From positions 1,178,001-1,242,000 of the forward strand of contig JAUZTG010000042.1 of assembly GCA_030734395.1 (NCBI GenBank): a stretch of DNA of 64,000 nt, in the 5' to 3' direction. A program made the position numbers and the translations under genes. The DNA comes from Sarocladium kiliense. Its lineage: Eukaryota; Ascomycota; Sordariomycetes; Hypocreales; Sarocladiaceae. The notes below the pieces were generated by a model that did no database searches, was not told the origin of the DNA, and worked only from the letters and a program-made list of their open reading frames with translations. Below, in pieces: positions 42,396 through 53,501 of this stretch; within the stretch, counting starts at the first letter, position 1, and each line of letters begins with the position of its first letter.

Positions 42396-43490
42396 CTACA
42401 AGGATCCCTTCTCCTCTAACCAGTGACCATATCCTGCGTCCTGAATAGCCTGCCTCGTAGTCGTCAGAAGGTCATTGAAGACTTCGCTATTTGGTCCAGC
42501 CACGAAGCCAAAGTTCTGCTCCATTAACCGTCCGCTTTTCAAGCTGATCTTCTTTCCAAGTGCACAAGTAATCTTACCACCCGCCTCCTCGAATAGCAAC
42601 ATTGCTCCGGCGTGATCCCACACCTTACCGCAACGCTTTCTATCCTTGTATATCCAGACAGTAGCGTTCCCGAAGCTCATGGCCAATGACACCCACCGAA
42701 GGACCCAGGCAATCAGATCGCAAGTCGGGGCAGGGGCTCCAAGACGCTGGCCGATATCTTCATGGATCCCTGGTAGAGCCGAATAGCCATGTCCCAAGCA
42801 GCTGACAAAGCGAATATCCTCCGTCTTCGTGATTTCGGGGGCCGACAACTGCCGTGGAGAGGTGTCTGTATCAGCAAGAGGGCAGACGAACGCTCCATGG
42901 CCCTTGACGGCGTAGACGATACAGCCCTTGCCCTCGGGATCGACATCCTCGTTCCTCAAAGGCGCCTTTGCGTTGATAGATAAGTTGGGACACCCAACAG
43001 CTCCCAGAGCTTGTTCACCATCTACCAAGAGCCCGATATTGATGGCATAAAGATGACCACTGACAAACGCTTTCGTTCCATCAATTGGGTCGAATATCCA
43101 GGTCCGCCCTTCCCTCGCAGGCGCTGACTTGCCGCATTGGTCGATCAGGTCACACATGTCTTGTCTTGAAGCCGGAAGCTTGCACAACTTTGCCGTTTCT
43201 TTGTCCTCGGAGAGCCACTGCAACAGTTCCCACACATTCTCCAGCAAGAGCAGGTCCTGCCTCATCTTGCTTGAGTCCTCCTCTCCAACAAATGTGTCTT
43301 CGGGGAAGGCATCCTTGAAAGTCGCAGCCAGGAGAGCCTGGATAGCGAAGTCGGCAAGAGTGACAGGGCTTTGGTCATTTTTCGTGATGGCGCCCTTGTC
43401 CTTAGAGTTGACCAGGTGCTGGCTCAGCTTTGAGGCTTGCCGTAAGACACCGAAGGCGATTTCAAGTTCTTTGCGATATGGACTATCCAT
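42396..43490 (-). CDS. 3'(2'),5'-bisphosphate nucleotidase (HAL2/MET22-type)
   Basis: A single exon of 364 residues, close to yeast Hal2 (357). Inositol-monophosphatase-superfamily metal sites are complete: SPVTLADFAIQALL, GEED at 69-72, DPIDGT at 134-139 and WDHAG at 291-295. The enzyme removes the 3' phosphate from PAP and PAPS, protecting RNA processing exonucleases and sulfate assimilation from PAP build-up, and in yeasts it is the target of Na+ and Li+ toxicity. No extra targeting signal is seen. It shares a 298-nt region, with a 16-base G run, with the divergent OB-fold gene. Confidence 0.93.
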   Translation of the reverse strand: MDSPYRKELEIAFGVLRQASKLSQHLVNSKDKGAITKNDQSPVTLADFAIQALLAATFKDAFPEDTFVGEEDSSKMRQDLLLLENVWELLQWLSEDKETAKLCKLPASRQDMCDLIDQCGKSAPAREGRTWIFDPIDGTKAFVSGHLYAINIGLLVDGEQALGAVGCPNLSINAKAPLRNEDVDPEGKGCIVYAVKGHGAFVCPLADTDTSPRQLSAPEITKTEDIRFVSCLGHGYSALPGIHEDIGQRLGAPAPTCDLIAWVLRWVSLAMSFGNATVWIYKDRKRCGKVWDHAGAMLLFEEAGGKITCALGKKISLKSGRLMEQNFGFVAGPNSEVFNDLLTTTRQAIQDAGYGHWLEEKGSL

Positions 43491-43579
43491 CTTCTAAGCC
43501 TAGAGCACAACCAGAGTATGAGTGGTCCTTTCTTGGCTGTCTAATACGCAAGTGACGATCTTTGGAAGAAATCGACCAT

Positions 43580-43595
43580 GGGGGGGGGGGGGGGG
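43580..43595. repeat. G16 homopolymer in a divergent promoter
   Basis: Sixteen consecutive G on the plus strand, between the nucleotidase start (43490) and the OB-fold gene start (43789). Such runs are unstable and can form G-quadruplex-like structures or cause sequencing errors, so the length may be uncertain. Confidence 0.85.
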
Positions 43596-43788
43596 CACGA
43601 GGTTGGGTTGGGCCCCGGTTACGGCGCATGTCCGCCTAACTGCATTACCAGGCACGGCGCTATTGCCTATGAAACATCTTCCCACCAGCTGACCTCGTCC
43701 GCGGTCCAATTCACGAGCCCTTATTTGCAGGACATTGAAAGAGATAAACAACGTGGAGCAGTGCAGTGGATGGCGTGACAGCAGACTC

Positions 43789-44943
43789 ATGGCTGCAGTT
43801 TCAGCCGATCTGGACCCCAAGGATGTCGTACCTGTCGCAGGCTACGGGCATGTCGTCCTCAGCCCTGTGATTGAGGACCTGCTGCGCACACGATACTGCA
43901 TCCCGCACACTGTCCTCCTCGTTGAAAAGCTTCAAATTACACCAGTATCAAGGTCTGGTAGATGGCGTGCTGCGATGCTTCTCCTGGGCGATGGCAAGCT
44001 GTGCATTCAGGCCCTACTCGGCCCTGGCCTGCATCGCTTCGTTGAAACAGGCCAGATTGCTGTGGGTGCCTATGTCCGGCTTGATGACTTCCTCATTCGA
44101 TTTCGCGAGCTGGAAGAGGATGATGAGGGCAAACCCAAGAAAGTGGTGTACCTCGCCGTTGAGGATCTCGTCACGGTGGGATGGAACAAGTCATACCAAG
44201 AAGCATGGCGGATCCAAAGTAAGGAGGCCGAGCAAGAATTGCGCAAAGAACATGATCTCGATATTGAAGAGGCAGGACTTGAATACACGCAGACTGCTGT
44301 AGACAGGGCACAACAGGAACAGTTGCCTCGTCAAGAGAAAGGGCAGAACGAGTCCGAAAGCGATGACGAAGACGACGCATTTGAGAGCGTTTCCACTGCA
44401 TTTGAGAGTCGGGCACTCCCTTCGCGTCCGAACGTACCTGCATCAAAACCACCGTCGTCGTCGACTATGCCGCATGCTCACTCATCCGCCACCTCGAAGT
44501 CTCAAATCGTGGCTATGCCGCGAGACTGGCATGATCTCCAAACCCCGCTCAAGCTCACGACACTCCGGTCTATCCCCTTACTACCCTATGCACAGAATTG
44601 GACATGTAACGTTCTTGGGATCATCACGTCTTTATCCGACGTCGAGACATCACACCTGCCTCCATACAGACAACGCATTGCCAGGATCGCGGACCCGTCC
44701 ACCGCAAAGCGAGTGCATCTTACAGTCTTCCTGAATCCGGAAGAGTTCAGCCCAAAGATAGGCAGCGCGGTACTCCTGGTGGGAGTGAAGAACCACCGAT
44801 TTGATGGCGGAAGTTTGAAGAAGTATGCGAGCGATACGGTGCCGGAGCAATGGTGGTTTGAGAATCCCCAGGACCTGGGCTGGTGTGATGTTCAAGGCTT
44901 GAATGATTGGTGGGCCGATGTCGAGCGCAGCCAAAATAGCTGA
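43789..44943 (+). CDS. RPA70-like protein with two OB-fold-like regions
   Basis: A single exon of 384 residues from the first ATG in the frame. The N-terminal part (about 25-120) has LLLGDGKLCIQALLGPGLHRFVETGQ, then GAYVRLDDF, close in layout to the N-terminal OB domain of the replication protein A large subunit. An acidic, disordered linker (DESESDDEDDAFES-like) separates it from a second region (about 240-340): TTLRSIPLLPYAQNWTCNVLGIITSLSD, VHLTVFLNPEEFSPKIGSAVLLVG, again an OB-fold pattern of strands, followed by a Trp-rich end (WWFEN, WCDV, WWADV). RPA1 itself has about 600 residues, three DNA-binding OB folds and a zinc motif, which are missing, so this is not RPA1. A single-stranded DNA or telomere-associated role is an inference. 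Confidence 0.7.
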   Translation: MAAVSADLDPKDVVPVAGYGHVVLSPVIEDLLRTRYCIPHTVLLVEKLQITPVSRSGRWRAAMLLLGDGKLCIQALLGPGLHRFVETGQIAVGAYVRLDDFLIRFRELEEDDEGKPKKVVYLAVEDLVTVGWNKSYQEAWRIQSKEAEQELRKEHDLDIEEAGLEYTQTAVDRAQQEQLPRQEKGQNESESDDEDDAFESVSTAFESRALPSRPNVPASKPPSSSTMPHAHSSATSKSQIVAMPRDWHDLQTPLKLTTLRSIPLLPYAQNWTCNVLGIITSLSDVETSHLPPYRQRIARIADPSTAKRVHLTVFLNPEEFSPKIGSAVLLVGVKNHRFDGGSLKKYASDTVPEQWWFENPQDLGWCDVQGLNDWWADVERSQNS

Positions 44944-45305
44944 GACCTGGATCTGGCACATGAGATATATATTCGAAGTATCATACCTGCTTTGATTGAA
45001 ACCCTGGCGATAAGGTAGCCTGCGTCGCGTGTTGAGTACGAATGCAACCCGAGTCGATCCACCGTCAGCCAACCCGTCTGGTACATGTGCTGCCTGACAG
45101 CTCCCAATTCAGCTCACGAAACTTGCCACCATCACAAACAGCGTCCTGTCTCGCAATTAGATCAGATCCGTGCGTTCTGGCACTCCTAGCGTGATCAATG
45201 TGATTCTTCGTCTCCGAATGAGGGGAACAAACAATTTTGCCTTTCATCAGAGCACCGACTCCCGGATAACGCGATTAAGTCCAGCAGCGTCGCACCATCT
45301 CACAA
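44944..45305. other. Short intergenic region between tandem plus-strand genes
   Basis: About 360 nt that must contain the OB-fold gene's 3' end and the F-box gene's promoter. Nothing distinctive is visible. Confidence 0.5.
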
Positions 45306-47057
45306 ATGAGCTACGATGAACGCGGTCATCAGCGGCAACAATACAGCCTCGCTGACCATGACCACGCCATGTCTCAAGGACAGCGAAACCGAGCAATCGA
45401 TGAGTTTGTCAAGAACTTCAATGGCTGGGATTGGTTGTACTTGAGGTCGAAAGTACGTCAAGCCAAGATTGATGGGGATCATTTCGCCAGCTTCGACGAC
45501 CTTCCCGTGGACATTCTGAGCCTCATCGCGGGGTATCTAGATCTTCCCGATGTGTTCCATTGCCAAGGTGTGTCGCGGCAGTGGCACGCCCTATGGACAG
45601 ACCCTGTCGTCATGAGAGCTTTGCTTCATCGATATTATCCTGGAGCTCTGCAGTGCGTTGGTCAGTCAACGCCACCTGCAAGACTCCTGGCTCAGCTCGT
45701 CCGCCAGCAGTCCAGACCTGTCGGGCAGAGCTGGAGTGTTTCCCATGTATCTTGGAATATAGGACCGGAGGCAACATCGACACAGTCACGCCAAGGTATT
45801 GTCTCCAAGTCCTCACCCTCGGGTATGGAGTCTTGTCCGCCACGCTTCATGTTTGCAGTCGGAAAGGTTGCGTGGCAGGTTGTACCATCATTTATCGTGA
45901 TCGATGACCTTGTGAAAGGAACGTGGCACCGAATCTCATTCCTCTCCAATCGGCTTCATGGAATATACTCGACTTTGATTGGGTTCAGCGGCCTTCTACT
46001 TGTTGTTGGTCATGAGGATAGTGCGCTCGAGGACCAGGGCGCTCGGTCTTCATGTCGGAAAGTGTGAGTTCACCAACTCGATTTGTCTACATTTAAGCTC
46101 ATCTCATTGGACAGGGTTATTTATCATGTTGCCTCGGGCTCTCAGAAGGCAATGGCGCTGCCCAATAATCTGGTCAAATGCTTCACCTACAACGAAACCG
46201 TCGTGTTCGTTACACGGGGGCCCGAAGCGTTTGTGCTCAAATGGGGAGGGCCACTAAAGCAGCTCGACTTGTCTGTCGATGAGGGCAGTGTAATCCCTCG
46301 TGTTTCTACTCAGCGAGTGAGTGCTGTACTCTTTCATCCTCTTGAGCCAGAGATCATGTTCCTCGTCTCTGCGTTTCTCGCCGAGGATGAGGCACTGCCT
46401 TCAACAATGACCCCTACAGGAACAAGACGCAACTCCATGCGACGACGAGGCCCAAGAATGCACTCAATGACCATAACAAAGTACCAACAAGACCAGAGGA
46501 TGCGGCAGCAAATCGTGCCATTGTCTACAAGAAATTCTCAACTGACAGGCTACCCAGCCAACCAGTTTGGGCTCTATAGTATTTGTGAGGGTCTTGTCAG
46601 CCCCGCGATGTGGCAGACTGCGACTCTGATGTACAGTGTGGTCACCGAAAGCTTCTATGAGACCACAGCCTTTCCACATCGGCCAATCATGAGCGAGCGC
46701 AATGAACCAAACCATCAGCGAATCTGGAATTCATATGTTCTTGCAAGCGATACAGAGCATATACCACGCTTGGAAGCCCCGAATTACCGTCTGTGTCTCA
46801 AGGCCGAACGTTGCAGCCCTTTGGGCAGGGTCGGAACTTCGGGCGTCATCGAACCAAAGCCCAACACAGAGGTTGTATGGCAAGACCAGATCAACCATGT
46901 ACAAAGCTCTAGTATGAGGTTATTAGAGTTCCCACGAATCTTCGACGTTAGTGACGATTTCGTGGTCCTGAGCTATGAAGGAGGATACATTGTCTTGTCA
47001 GCCCAAACCCGTACAATCTACTTGAAGGAACGGGGCGGTAACGAGGACACACCCTAA
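45306..47057 (+). CDS. F-box protein, substrate adaptor of an SCF ubiquitin ligase
   Basis: Two exons, 45306-46063 and 46115-47057, joined across a 51-nt intron (donor GTGAGT, acceptor GGACAG), code for 566 residues. An F-box lies at about 62-105: FDDLPVDILSLIAGYLDLPDVFHCQGVSRQWHALWTDP, with the LP, D-I-L and W/L pattern that binds Skp1. The rest alternates beta-rich segments such as PSFIVIDDLVKGTWHRISF, VVFVTRGPEAFVLKWGG and FVVLSYEGGYIVLSA; these could form a beta-propeller-like domain, but no WD or Kelch repeat is clear. The substrate is unknown. It would link a target to Cul1-Skp1. Confidence 0.85.
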
Positions 47058-47618
47058 GACATCAAGTCCAAACCCCGATATTCAAGCGTCAAGCGCCTCA
47101 ACATGTGATGTGATAAGCTATTGTCAAGGCAAAAGTTGTAGCATCTCATTCAGAGACGGCCTGGGTGTTCAAATCCGGTCACGTGACTCAGTGACGTGCT
47201 TCATCGCCGATATCGCGGAGGCCTAGAATCGCGATTACAGGGACATCGTCTTCTGACCTACCCGATGCGGATGCTGTATTGGGTCACACACCACCTGCGC
47301 CGCCGCCTTGAACTCCGTCCCAGCCGCGTGTCACTCTGATTCTCCCCTCACGTCAGCCAACAACCAATCCCCAAATCAATTAGATTCATGCCATTCGGTT
47401 GACATGATGCTTTCGCGAAAGCAGTGATGAGCGACTTGCGTTCTTGACTCATGGCTCCCAGCGACTGAGCCTTTGTCGTCATCTTTCTGCGACAGTCCTT
47501 ATCTACCTCGGCAGCTTTCTCGACCTGCCTTCAGCGCTTCATTTGCTCCGATCCTGACCGAACACAAATACTTGCAGGCTTGGAGCTCTCATTATTGCTC
47601 TAAATAAACCTCGTCGCC
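47058..47618. other. Promoter region of the MFS carrier
   Basis: No coding signal. The region contains the composite E-box, GCN4-like and CRE-like site described separately and a pyrimidine-rich leader before the ATG at 47619. Confidence 0.5.
47178..47197. promoter_or_regulatory. Composite CACGTG / TGACTCA / TGACGT site
   Basis: Three bZIP/bHLH cores overlap within 20 bp: GTCACGTGAC (47178-47187), TGACTCA (47184-47190, the Gcn4/CpcA sequence) and TGACGT (47192-47197). It lies about 420 nt upstream of the MFS carrier and 120 nt after the F-box stop. Regulation of the carrier by amino-acid or stress factors is a guess from motifs. Confidence 0.4.
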
Positions 47619-49364
47619 ATGCCCCGACCTCCCGAATCCGATGACCTTACAGTGGTCGCTCCGCTGGCCGAGAGCGACCGCTCATCCACCCTCAGCTCCA
47701 ACGACAGCACCACCAGCTCCGAGATTGAACGTCTCCGGCAACAGCGCACTCGCAAGCAGGTCGTTCGTTTCATCTCCCTCTTCTTCGCCACTGTAGGAGC
47801 TCTGTGCGCCGGCTCGATCGTTGTCTTCTCGCTCTACGCCCCCGTCTTCCAGTCAAGACTGCATTATACCCAATTTCAGGTCAATGGAATTGCTATTGGT
47901 GGCTCGTTAGCACTGTACCTACCGGTATCGATCATGGGGTATGTATGTGATCGAGTTGGCGTACAACCGCTTGCCCTGTTGTCGGCAGTTCTGTTCGGGG
48001 GTGGTTATGGACTTGCCGCGGGCATCTTCCGGAAGCTGGACTACGAGTACAACACCTTGGGCAAGTCGCATAGCAAGGATCATGGCTGGTCGTATCCTCT
48101 GATGATTCTTGCCTTCGTCTGCATTGGCATGGGTACTTGCGCCATGTACATCGGAGTGGTGTCCATCCCTGCTAAGAACTTTGGCAAGAAGTCTTACCGA
48201 GGGCTGGCACTGGGCATGCCTATCACTGGCTTTGGACTCAGTGGCATGTGGCTTAGCCAAGTTGCTAGTCGTTTCTTTACTGAAACGCAACCCAACGGAT
48301 CAACCGGCGAGCTGGACGTCTTTCGCTTCTTCAGCTTCCTCGCGATACTTCTTTTCTCGATGGGCATCATCGGAACCTTCACACTGCGGGTCGTTGACGA
48401 GCAAGATCTCATCGAAGAGGCGATCGAAGAGATGGAACAGAGCGGCCTTCTGGATGGTGCATCCTTGCTCAGTCGCTCGGAAAGTCGTTACGGGACCATC
48501 AACCCTGGTGGCCCGGCCGGTGACTTAGAGAACAGCTCCCTTCTGGACTCCGGGAAGGATGACGACGCCGCTTGGAAAAAGAACTGGGTGCTTAATGCCG
48601 AAACGCGGCGATTTTTAACGGACCGTACGATGTGGCCGTTCGCACTCGCATTTCTTCTGATGGTTGGTCCAGGCGAGTCTTTTGTGAACAACCTGGGCAG
48701 CGTAATTGGTACTCTCACACCACCGACAGCCGAGGCACTCAAACACGAGACTTCCGTCGCTACACACGTGTCGATATTTGGCGTTACGAGTACTCTTGCT
48801 CGACTCCTGATCGGCACCCTGACCGATGTCCTGGCGCCATCGCCGCAGACTCAGCATGTCCAACTTTCCTCATCCGTCCATCTGCAAAACCAGACTCGGC
48901 GATTTACAGTTTCCCGAGTGGTCTTCATGCTCCTCTTCGCCCTCCTTCTTGCCATCGGTCTCGTCTTTCTTGCGTCCGGCGCTGCGCAAGAGCACGCCGA
49001 TCGCTTCTGGGTCGTATCGGGATTCGTCGGCGCTGGCTACGGCGCCATCTTCTCCTTGACGCCGCTCATTGTCACAATCATCTGGGGAGTAGAGAATTTC
49101 GCAACCAACTTTGGCATAATTGCCATGCTTCCTGCAGTTGGTTACACATTTTGGGGTCTCGTCTACTCGGCGGTGTATCAGGCACACGCAAAGTCACTCA
49201 AAGGCGGTGACCCGTTAAATGATGACGATGTGTTTTGCTACGGCCATGGATGTTATGCCGCAACATTTTGGGCCCAGGGAATTGCAGTTTTGGTCGGCTG
49301 CGCTTTATTGTTCTGGGCTTGGCTGGGACCCGGTGGTTGGAAACGCCGTGGCGTCGTCATTTAG
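47619..49364 (+). CDS. MCH1-type major facilitator (nodulin-like) transporter
   Basis: A single exon of 581 residues. A hydrophilic, Ser-rich N-terminus (about 1-45) precedes twelve predicted spans in two sets of six, with a long acidic loop between them (about 255-335, with SLLDSGKDDDAAWKKN). The first half shows RFISLFFATVGALCAGSIVVFSLYAP, YLPVSIMGYVCDRVG (the MFS loop 2-3 pattern), and ALGMPITGFGLSGM; the second has VGPGESFVNNLGSVIGTL, SIFGVTSTLARLLIGTLTD and NFGIIAMLPAVGYTFWG. This pattern is the nodulin-like/MCH1 group. In yeast Mch1 resembles monocarboxylate carriers and is vacuolar, but monocarboxylate transport was not shown for it. Substrate is therefore unknown. Confidence 0.88.
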   Translation: MPRPPESDDLTVVAPLAESDRSSTLSSNDSTTSSEIERLRQQRTRKQVVRFISLFFATVGALCAGSIVVFSLYAPVFQSRLHYTQFQVNGIAIGGSLALYLPVSIMGYVCDRVGVQPLALLSAVLFGGGYGLAAGIFRKLDYEYNTLGKSHSKDHGWSYPLMILAFVCIGMGTCAMYIGVVSIPAKNFGKKSYRGLALGMPITGFGLSGMWLSQVASRFFTETQPNGSTGELDVFRFFSFLAILLFSMGIIGTFTLRVVDEQDLIEEAIEEMEQSGLLDGASLLSRSESRYGTINPGGPAGDLENSSLLDSGKDDDAAWKKNWVLNAETRRFLTDRTMWPFALAFLLMVGPGESFVNNLGSVIGTLTPPTAEALKHETSVATHVSIFGVTSTLARLLIGTLTDVLAPSPQTQHVQLSSSVHLQNQTRRFTVSRVVFMLLFALLLAIGLVFLASGAAQEHADRFWVVSGFVGAGYGAIFSLTPLIVTIIWGVENFATNFGIIAMLPAVGYTFWGLVYSAVYQAHAKSLKGGDPLNDDDVFCYGHGCYAATFWAQGIAVLVGCALLFWAWLGPGGWKRRGVVI

Positions 49365-49869
49365 ATCTGGATTTCTCTCAAACAAATGGATATGGCATAC
49401 ATTCCGGCGTCTATGGTGACTCGAATAGCATCTCTTAGCATATTTAGCATGAGTGTAACAGTTGTTTCGCTTCCAAAGCCTAAGCATTGACAAACCCCGT
49501 TGATAATATGGTCCTCTCTTGTACTGTTCATTGAACCTTCATCTTTGTTATTAGCATATTTCTCTTGCTATTTTGCGGTTATCCTACCAGCTATAATGTT
49601 TTCTCTCATACTCCATAATGCATCATTCTTTGTGTATGGTTGGCAGCTGTTGAAGAGGGAGTGCCGATAGGTGATCACATGACGACGTACCTGGGTCGCG
49701 TTGCTGCTAGAACGCCATCTGGGAGGTACCGTGAACGAACCCCACGACTTTCCGAGCAACCTGCATTGGACTCAACACTTGCTTGCACAAAGTCCGGTTC
49801 ACCGGTGAACCGAGTTTTGCGTAATGAGGCGCTTCCTGAACCATTATCGGTAACTGCGTGACTCTCAAA
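49365..49869. other. Intergenic between MFS carrier and MRE11
   Basis: AT-richer sequence with the carrier's 3' end and the MRE11 promoter. No element stands out. Confidence 0.45.
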
Positions 49870-52194
49870 ATGAGCGAATTCACAGGTATGTCTTTCCAGT
49901 CAGTCTGCTGAATCATGCCACTGACAGCGAGAAGCTGCGGACACGATCCGTATCCTCGTCGCGACAGACAACCATGTCGGCTACGAGGAGCGAGACCCCA
50001 TTCGGAAGGATGACAGCTGGAGAACATTCGATGAAGTCATGAACCTCGCCCGGACCGAAGATGTGAGGTTCCCCCATCGCGCAACCCGGCTCTTTACTAA
50101 CTTGGCGTTACCCAGGTCGACATGGTACTCCTCGCAGGCGACCTTTTCCACGACAACAAGCCTTCGCGCAAGTCTTTATACCAAGTCATGCGAACTCTGC
50201 GACAAAATTGCCTTGGAGACAAGCCATGCCCACTCGAGTTCCTCTCCGATGCCGCGACGGTCTTTGAGGGTGCATTTCCCCACGTCAACTACGAAGACCC
50301 GGATATCAACGTGTCAATACCCGTCTTCTCGATCCATGGCAACCATGACGATCCTTCCGGCGAGGGAAACTTTTGTTCATTGGATCTTCTGCAGGCTAGT
50401 GGCTTGCTGAACTATTACGGACGAGTCGCCGAGGCGGACAATATCGAGGCGAAACCAATCTTGTTACAAAAGGGCCTGACGAAGCTGGCGCTGTTCGGTC
50501 TCAGCAATGTCAGAGATGAAAGAATGTTCCGCACGTTCCGTGATCACAAGGTCAAATGGTTCCGACCTAATGTGCAGATGGGCGACTGGTTCAATATGCT
50601 GGCGGTACACCAGAATCATCACGCACATACGGCTACATCTTACCTCCCTGAGAATGTGTTGCCAGATTGGCTCGACCTTGTCGTTTGGGGCCATGAACAC
50701 GAATGTCTCATCGATCCGACCAAGAACCCCGAGACTGGCTTTCACGTGATGCAGCCGGGCTCTTCAGTAGCGACATCTCTTGTGCCTGGCGAGGCAGTTC
50801 AAAAGCACGTGGCCATCGTCGAGCTCACCGGCAAAGACTTCAAAGTGCAAAAGATTCCTCTCAAGACCGTTCGTCCATTCGTGACGCGTGAGCTGGTTCT
50901 GTCCCAAGACAAGCGCTTTAAGGGGTTGGATAAAAAGAAAGACAATCGCCAGGAGGTAACACGTCGATTGATAGAGGTGGTTGAGGAGATGATTGAACAG
51001 GCGAACCGGGACTGGGAGGATCTTCAGACAGATGACGAGGCGCTTGAGGATCGACCACTACCTCTTATTCGTCTCAAAGTGGAATACTCAGCCCTTGATG
51101 GCGGTCAGTTTGAGTGTGAGAACCCGCAACGTTTCTCCAACCGTTTTCTTGGCAAGGTTGCGAACACAAACGATGTTGTGTACTTTCACCGGAAGAAGAA
51201 GGTTCAGAAGAAAGCCACCGCGGTCGATCCCACAGAAGCCCTCGAGGCACTTGAGGATGGCAACGACATGGTCAAGGTCGAATCTCTCGTGCAAGAGTTT
51301 CTTCAGGCTCAAAGCCTCAAGGTCCTTCCTCAAGGGCCTTTTGGTGACGCGGTGAATCAGTTTGTGTCAAAGGATGACAAGCACGCTATGGAGTTGTTTG
51401 TATCAGAGCACCTCACTGGTCAGGTGAAACAAATGCTTGGCCTTGAGTCCGATGATGAGGACTTAAATAGCGCTATGGAGATCTACAGAACAAGGGTCGA
51501 GCAGCAGGTCACGCGCGGCGAGCGAAATAAGCCTGGAGACCGGAAAAGAATACTCAAGCCACGCCCAGATACCTGGGACAGTGACTTCGACGGTAGCTGG
51601 GAGGACGCACCCGATGCTTGGACCTACGAGGAGGACAACAATGGAGCAGCAGCAGCCAAAGGTCGAGGCAGGAATAGTGCTCGCAAGACTGTTCATGATG
51701 ATGAGGAGATGGAGGATGTTGAAGAGGAAGCACCAACAGGCACTATCGGGAAGCGGGCGCCAGCTAAGACAGCGAAGGCTGCAGCAAAGAAAGCCCCGAC
51801 GAAGAAGCCGCCACCTCGCAGCCGTGGACGAAAAGCAATACCAGAGAGTGAGGAGGAAGAAGAAGAGGAAGAGGAGGAGGATATCATTATGGAATCAGAG
51901 GAGGAACCTGAGCCTGCGCCAAAACCAGCACCTGCATCAAGATCACGGAAAGCAGCGGCTTCGGCGCGAGCCGCCCCAACGAAAAAGACGACCGCTGCGA
52001 AAACCACTAGCACACGAGGGAAGGCTGCAAGCGCAACGGGTTCGAAGACACGGCAGGCTACACTCAACTTCTCTCAAAGCCAGCGAGGTGGAGGCGGGAC
52101 ACAGACAAAGGCAGTGGAGATCAGTGATGACGAAATCTCGGATGATGATGCATTTGAACCTGCGCCAGTAGCAAGCAGGACCAGGAGAAGATAG
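49870..52194 (+). CDS. MRE11: MRE11 double-strand break repair nuclease
   Basis: Three exons, 49870-49885, 49932-50062 and 50116-52194, encode 741 residues. Intron 1 must end at CGAG (49931), because the first AG after the CTGAC branch, at 49927, is out of frame and only two bases from it. Intron 2 has a CTAAC branch and CCCAG acceptor. The phosphoesterase motifs are all present: TDNHVGYEERD, LAGDLFHDNKPS, GNHDD, VHQNHH and WGHEHEC, where His and Asp bind two Mn ions. The capping domain and Rad50-binding region follow (about 330-560), then an acidic and Lys/Ala-rich tail with a long Glu run, ending with RQATLNFSQSQ, a conserved Mre11 C-terminal element. The protein acts in the Mre11-Rad50-Nbs1 complex in DNA end resection, checkpoint signalling and telomere upkeep. 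Usual fungal lengths are 650-800. Confidence 0.97.
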
Positions 52195-53501
52195 ACTCGC
52201 TGCTATTTACACTTGCTACTATCGTATCAATGTTGTAGGCAAGAGGGCTCAATCAGGCCACGAAGCTGTGATAGTTCAGTGGTATATTCTTATTGCCCAT
52301 GGAAGGCTAATGAAATCTGGACTTGAGTAAATCCCCCTCTCTTACTCCAACATGTGGACGGGAACGAAATGCTTCACTATAACATAACCCCTGGCCCTCT
52401 GGCTCGGCGACCGCTTGCGCCACGTTCCACTTTTAGCCAGCGGCTCAGCCACAGCGACAGCCACATCGGGTCAGTCCGTGCCACCACGACAAGGCGGGAT
52501 GAGAGTTGATGCATGCTTCCACCAGCAAACAACGACTCGATCGGCTTGCCGAGTTCGCACAACAGCAAAGGGCATCTTCACTGCATCGATGGTCTCTCAA
52601 ATAGCTGCTTCTTGAATTTTTGGCATACATGTTCGCCTTTGGGTAGACATGCCATGACTCAAGAGGCTTTACGAATCGAGGCCGCCATCAGGCCCTTGAA
52701 GGGGATGGCCAAGGTATGTTCATTACTGTCCTCGCAACAACGCTTCGGACTTGCAAGGCAAGAACACGCAGGATGCTCAGGCTCCTTGACTTCCAATCCC
52801 TCACACATCTTCTGAGAAGTCTCAGAGGTCAGTGGAAGCCAAAACACAGCTTTCCCACAAGCTGCCATATGAGGCCATCACCTCTGTGGCAGGCACCAGC
52901 TGCTGGCCAAGTCACGGGACACCGGGTCAACTGCGGCTGATCTAGCTGCCCGTTAGTGTCAGCGCCATGGGTTTGCTGAAGCGTAGCGGTGCAGCGCAGT
53001 GGCAGTTGGTGAGGAACAGGCGGGGGCTTGGGCACCAGCACTCGTTGATTTGGACGAACTTATGATGGACTACCTTTCCTTCAGAGGAGAAGCGATGAAA
53101 AAGGGACTGTAAGAGGTCAGGCCGCGATACCTCCTCTCAACCAGTCAGGGCAAGATTCCAACGACAATCGCGGCCGTTGTTGTTTTGACCAAACTCAAAG
53201 CGTCGAGGTGGTTGGTGGTGGTGGGCAGCCGCGCCCGCCCCCAGCGCCAGCCAGCTGCAGCCTGACTCTCCTGCAACTGTGAGCTGCGACCGGCGAAGAA
53301 ACAACAACAAATCCGGCGCCCATTCCCTCCCTCCCGCCAATTTTCAACCACGCATCATCCCACGCATCCACCACCTCCACCCCATCGCGACGATAATTTG
53401 ACCACAGTATCCTTGACGCGCATCGATTTTCGACGTCTTGCGACCAGCTCCTATCTCGAACTCAACTTTTCCAACCCTTTCGATCTTCAAATCCAGTCAA
53501 C
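52195..53501. other. Intergenic between MRE11 and H2A.Z
   Basis: About 1.3 kb with no credible gene. The last 300 nt are C/T-rich and probably form the H2A.Z leader. Confidence 0.45.
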
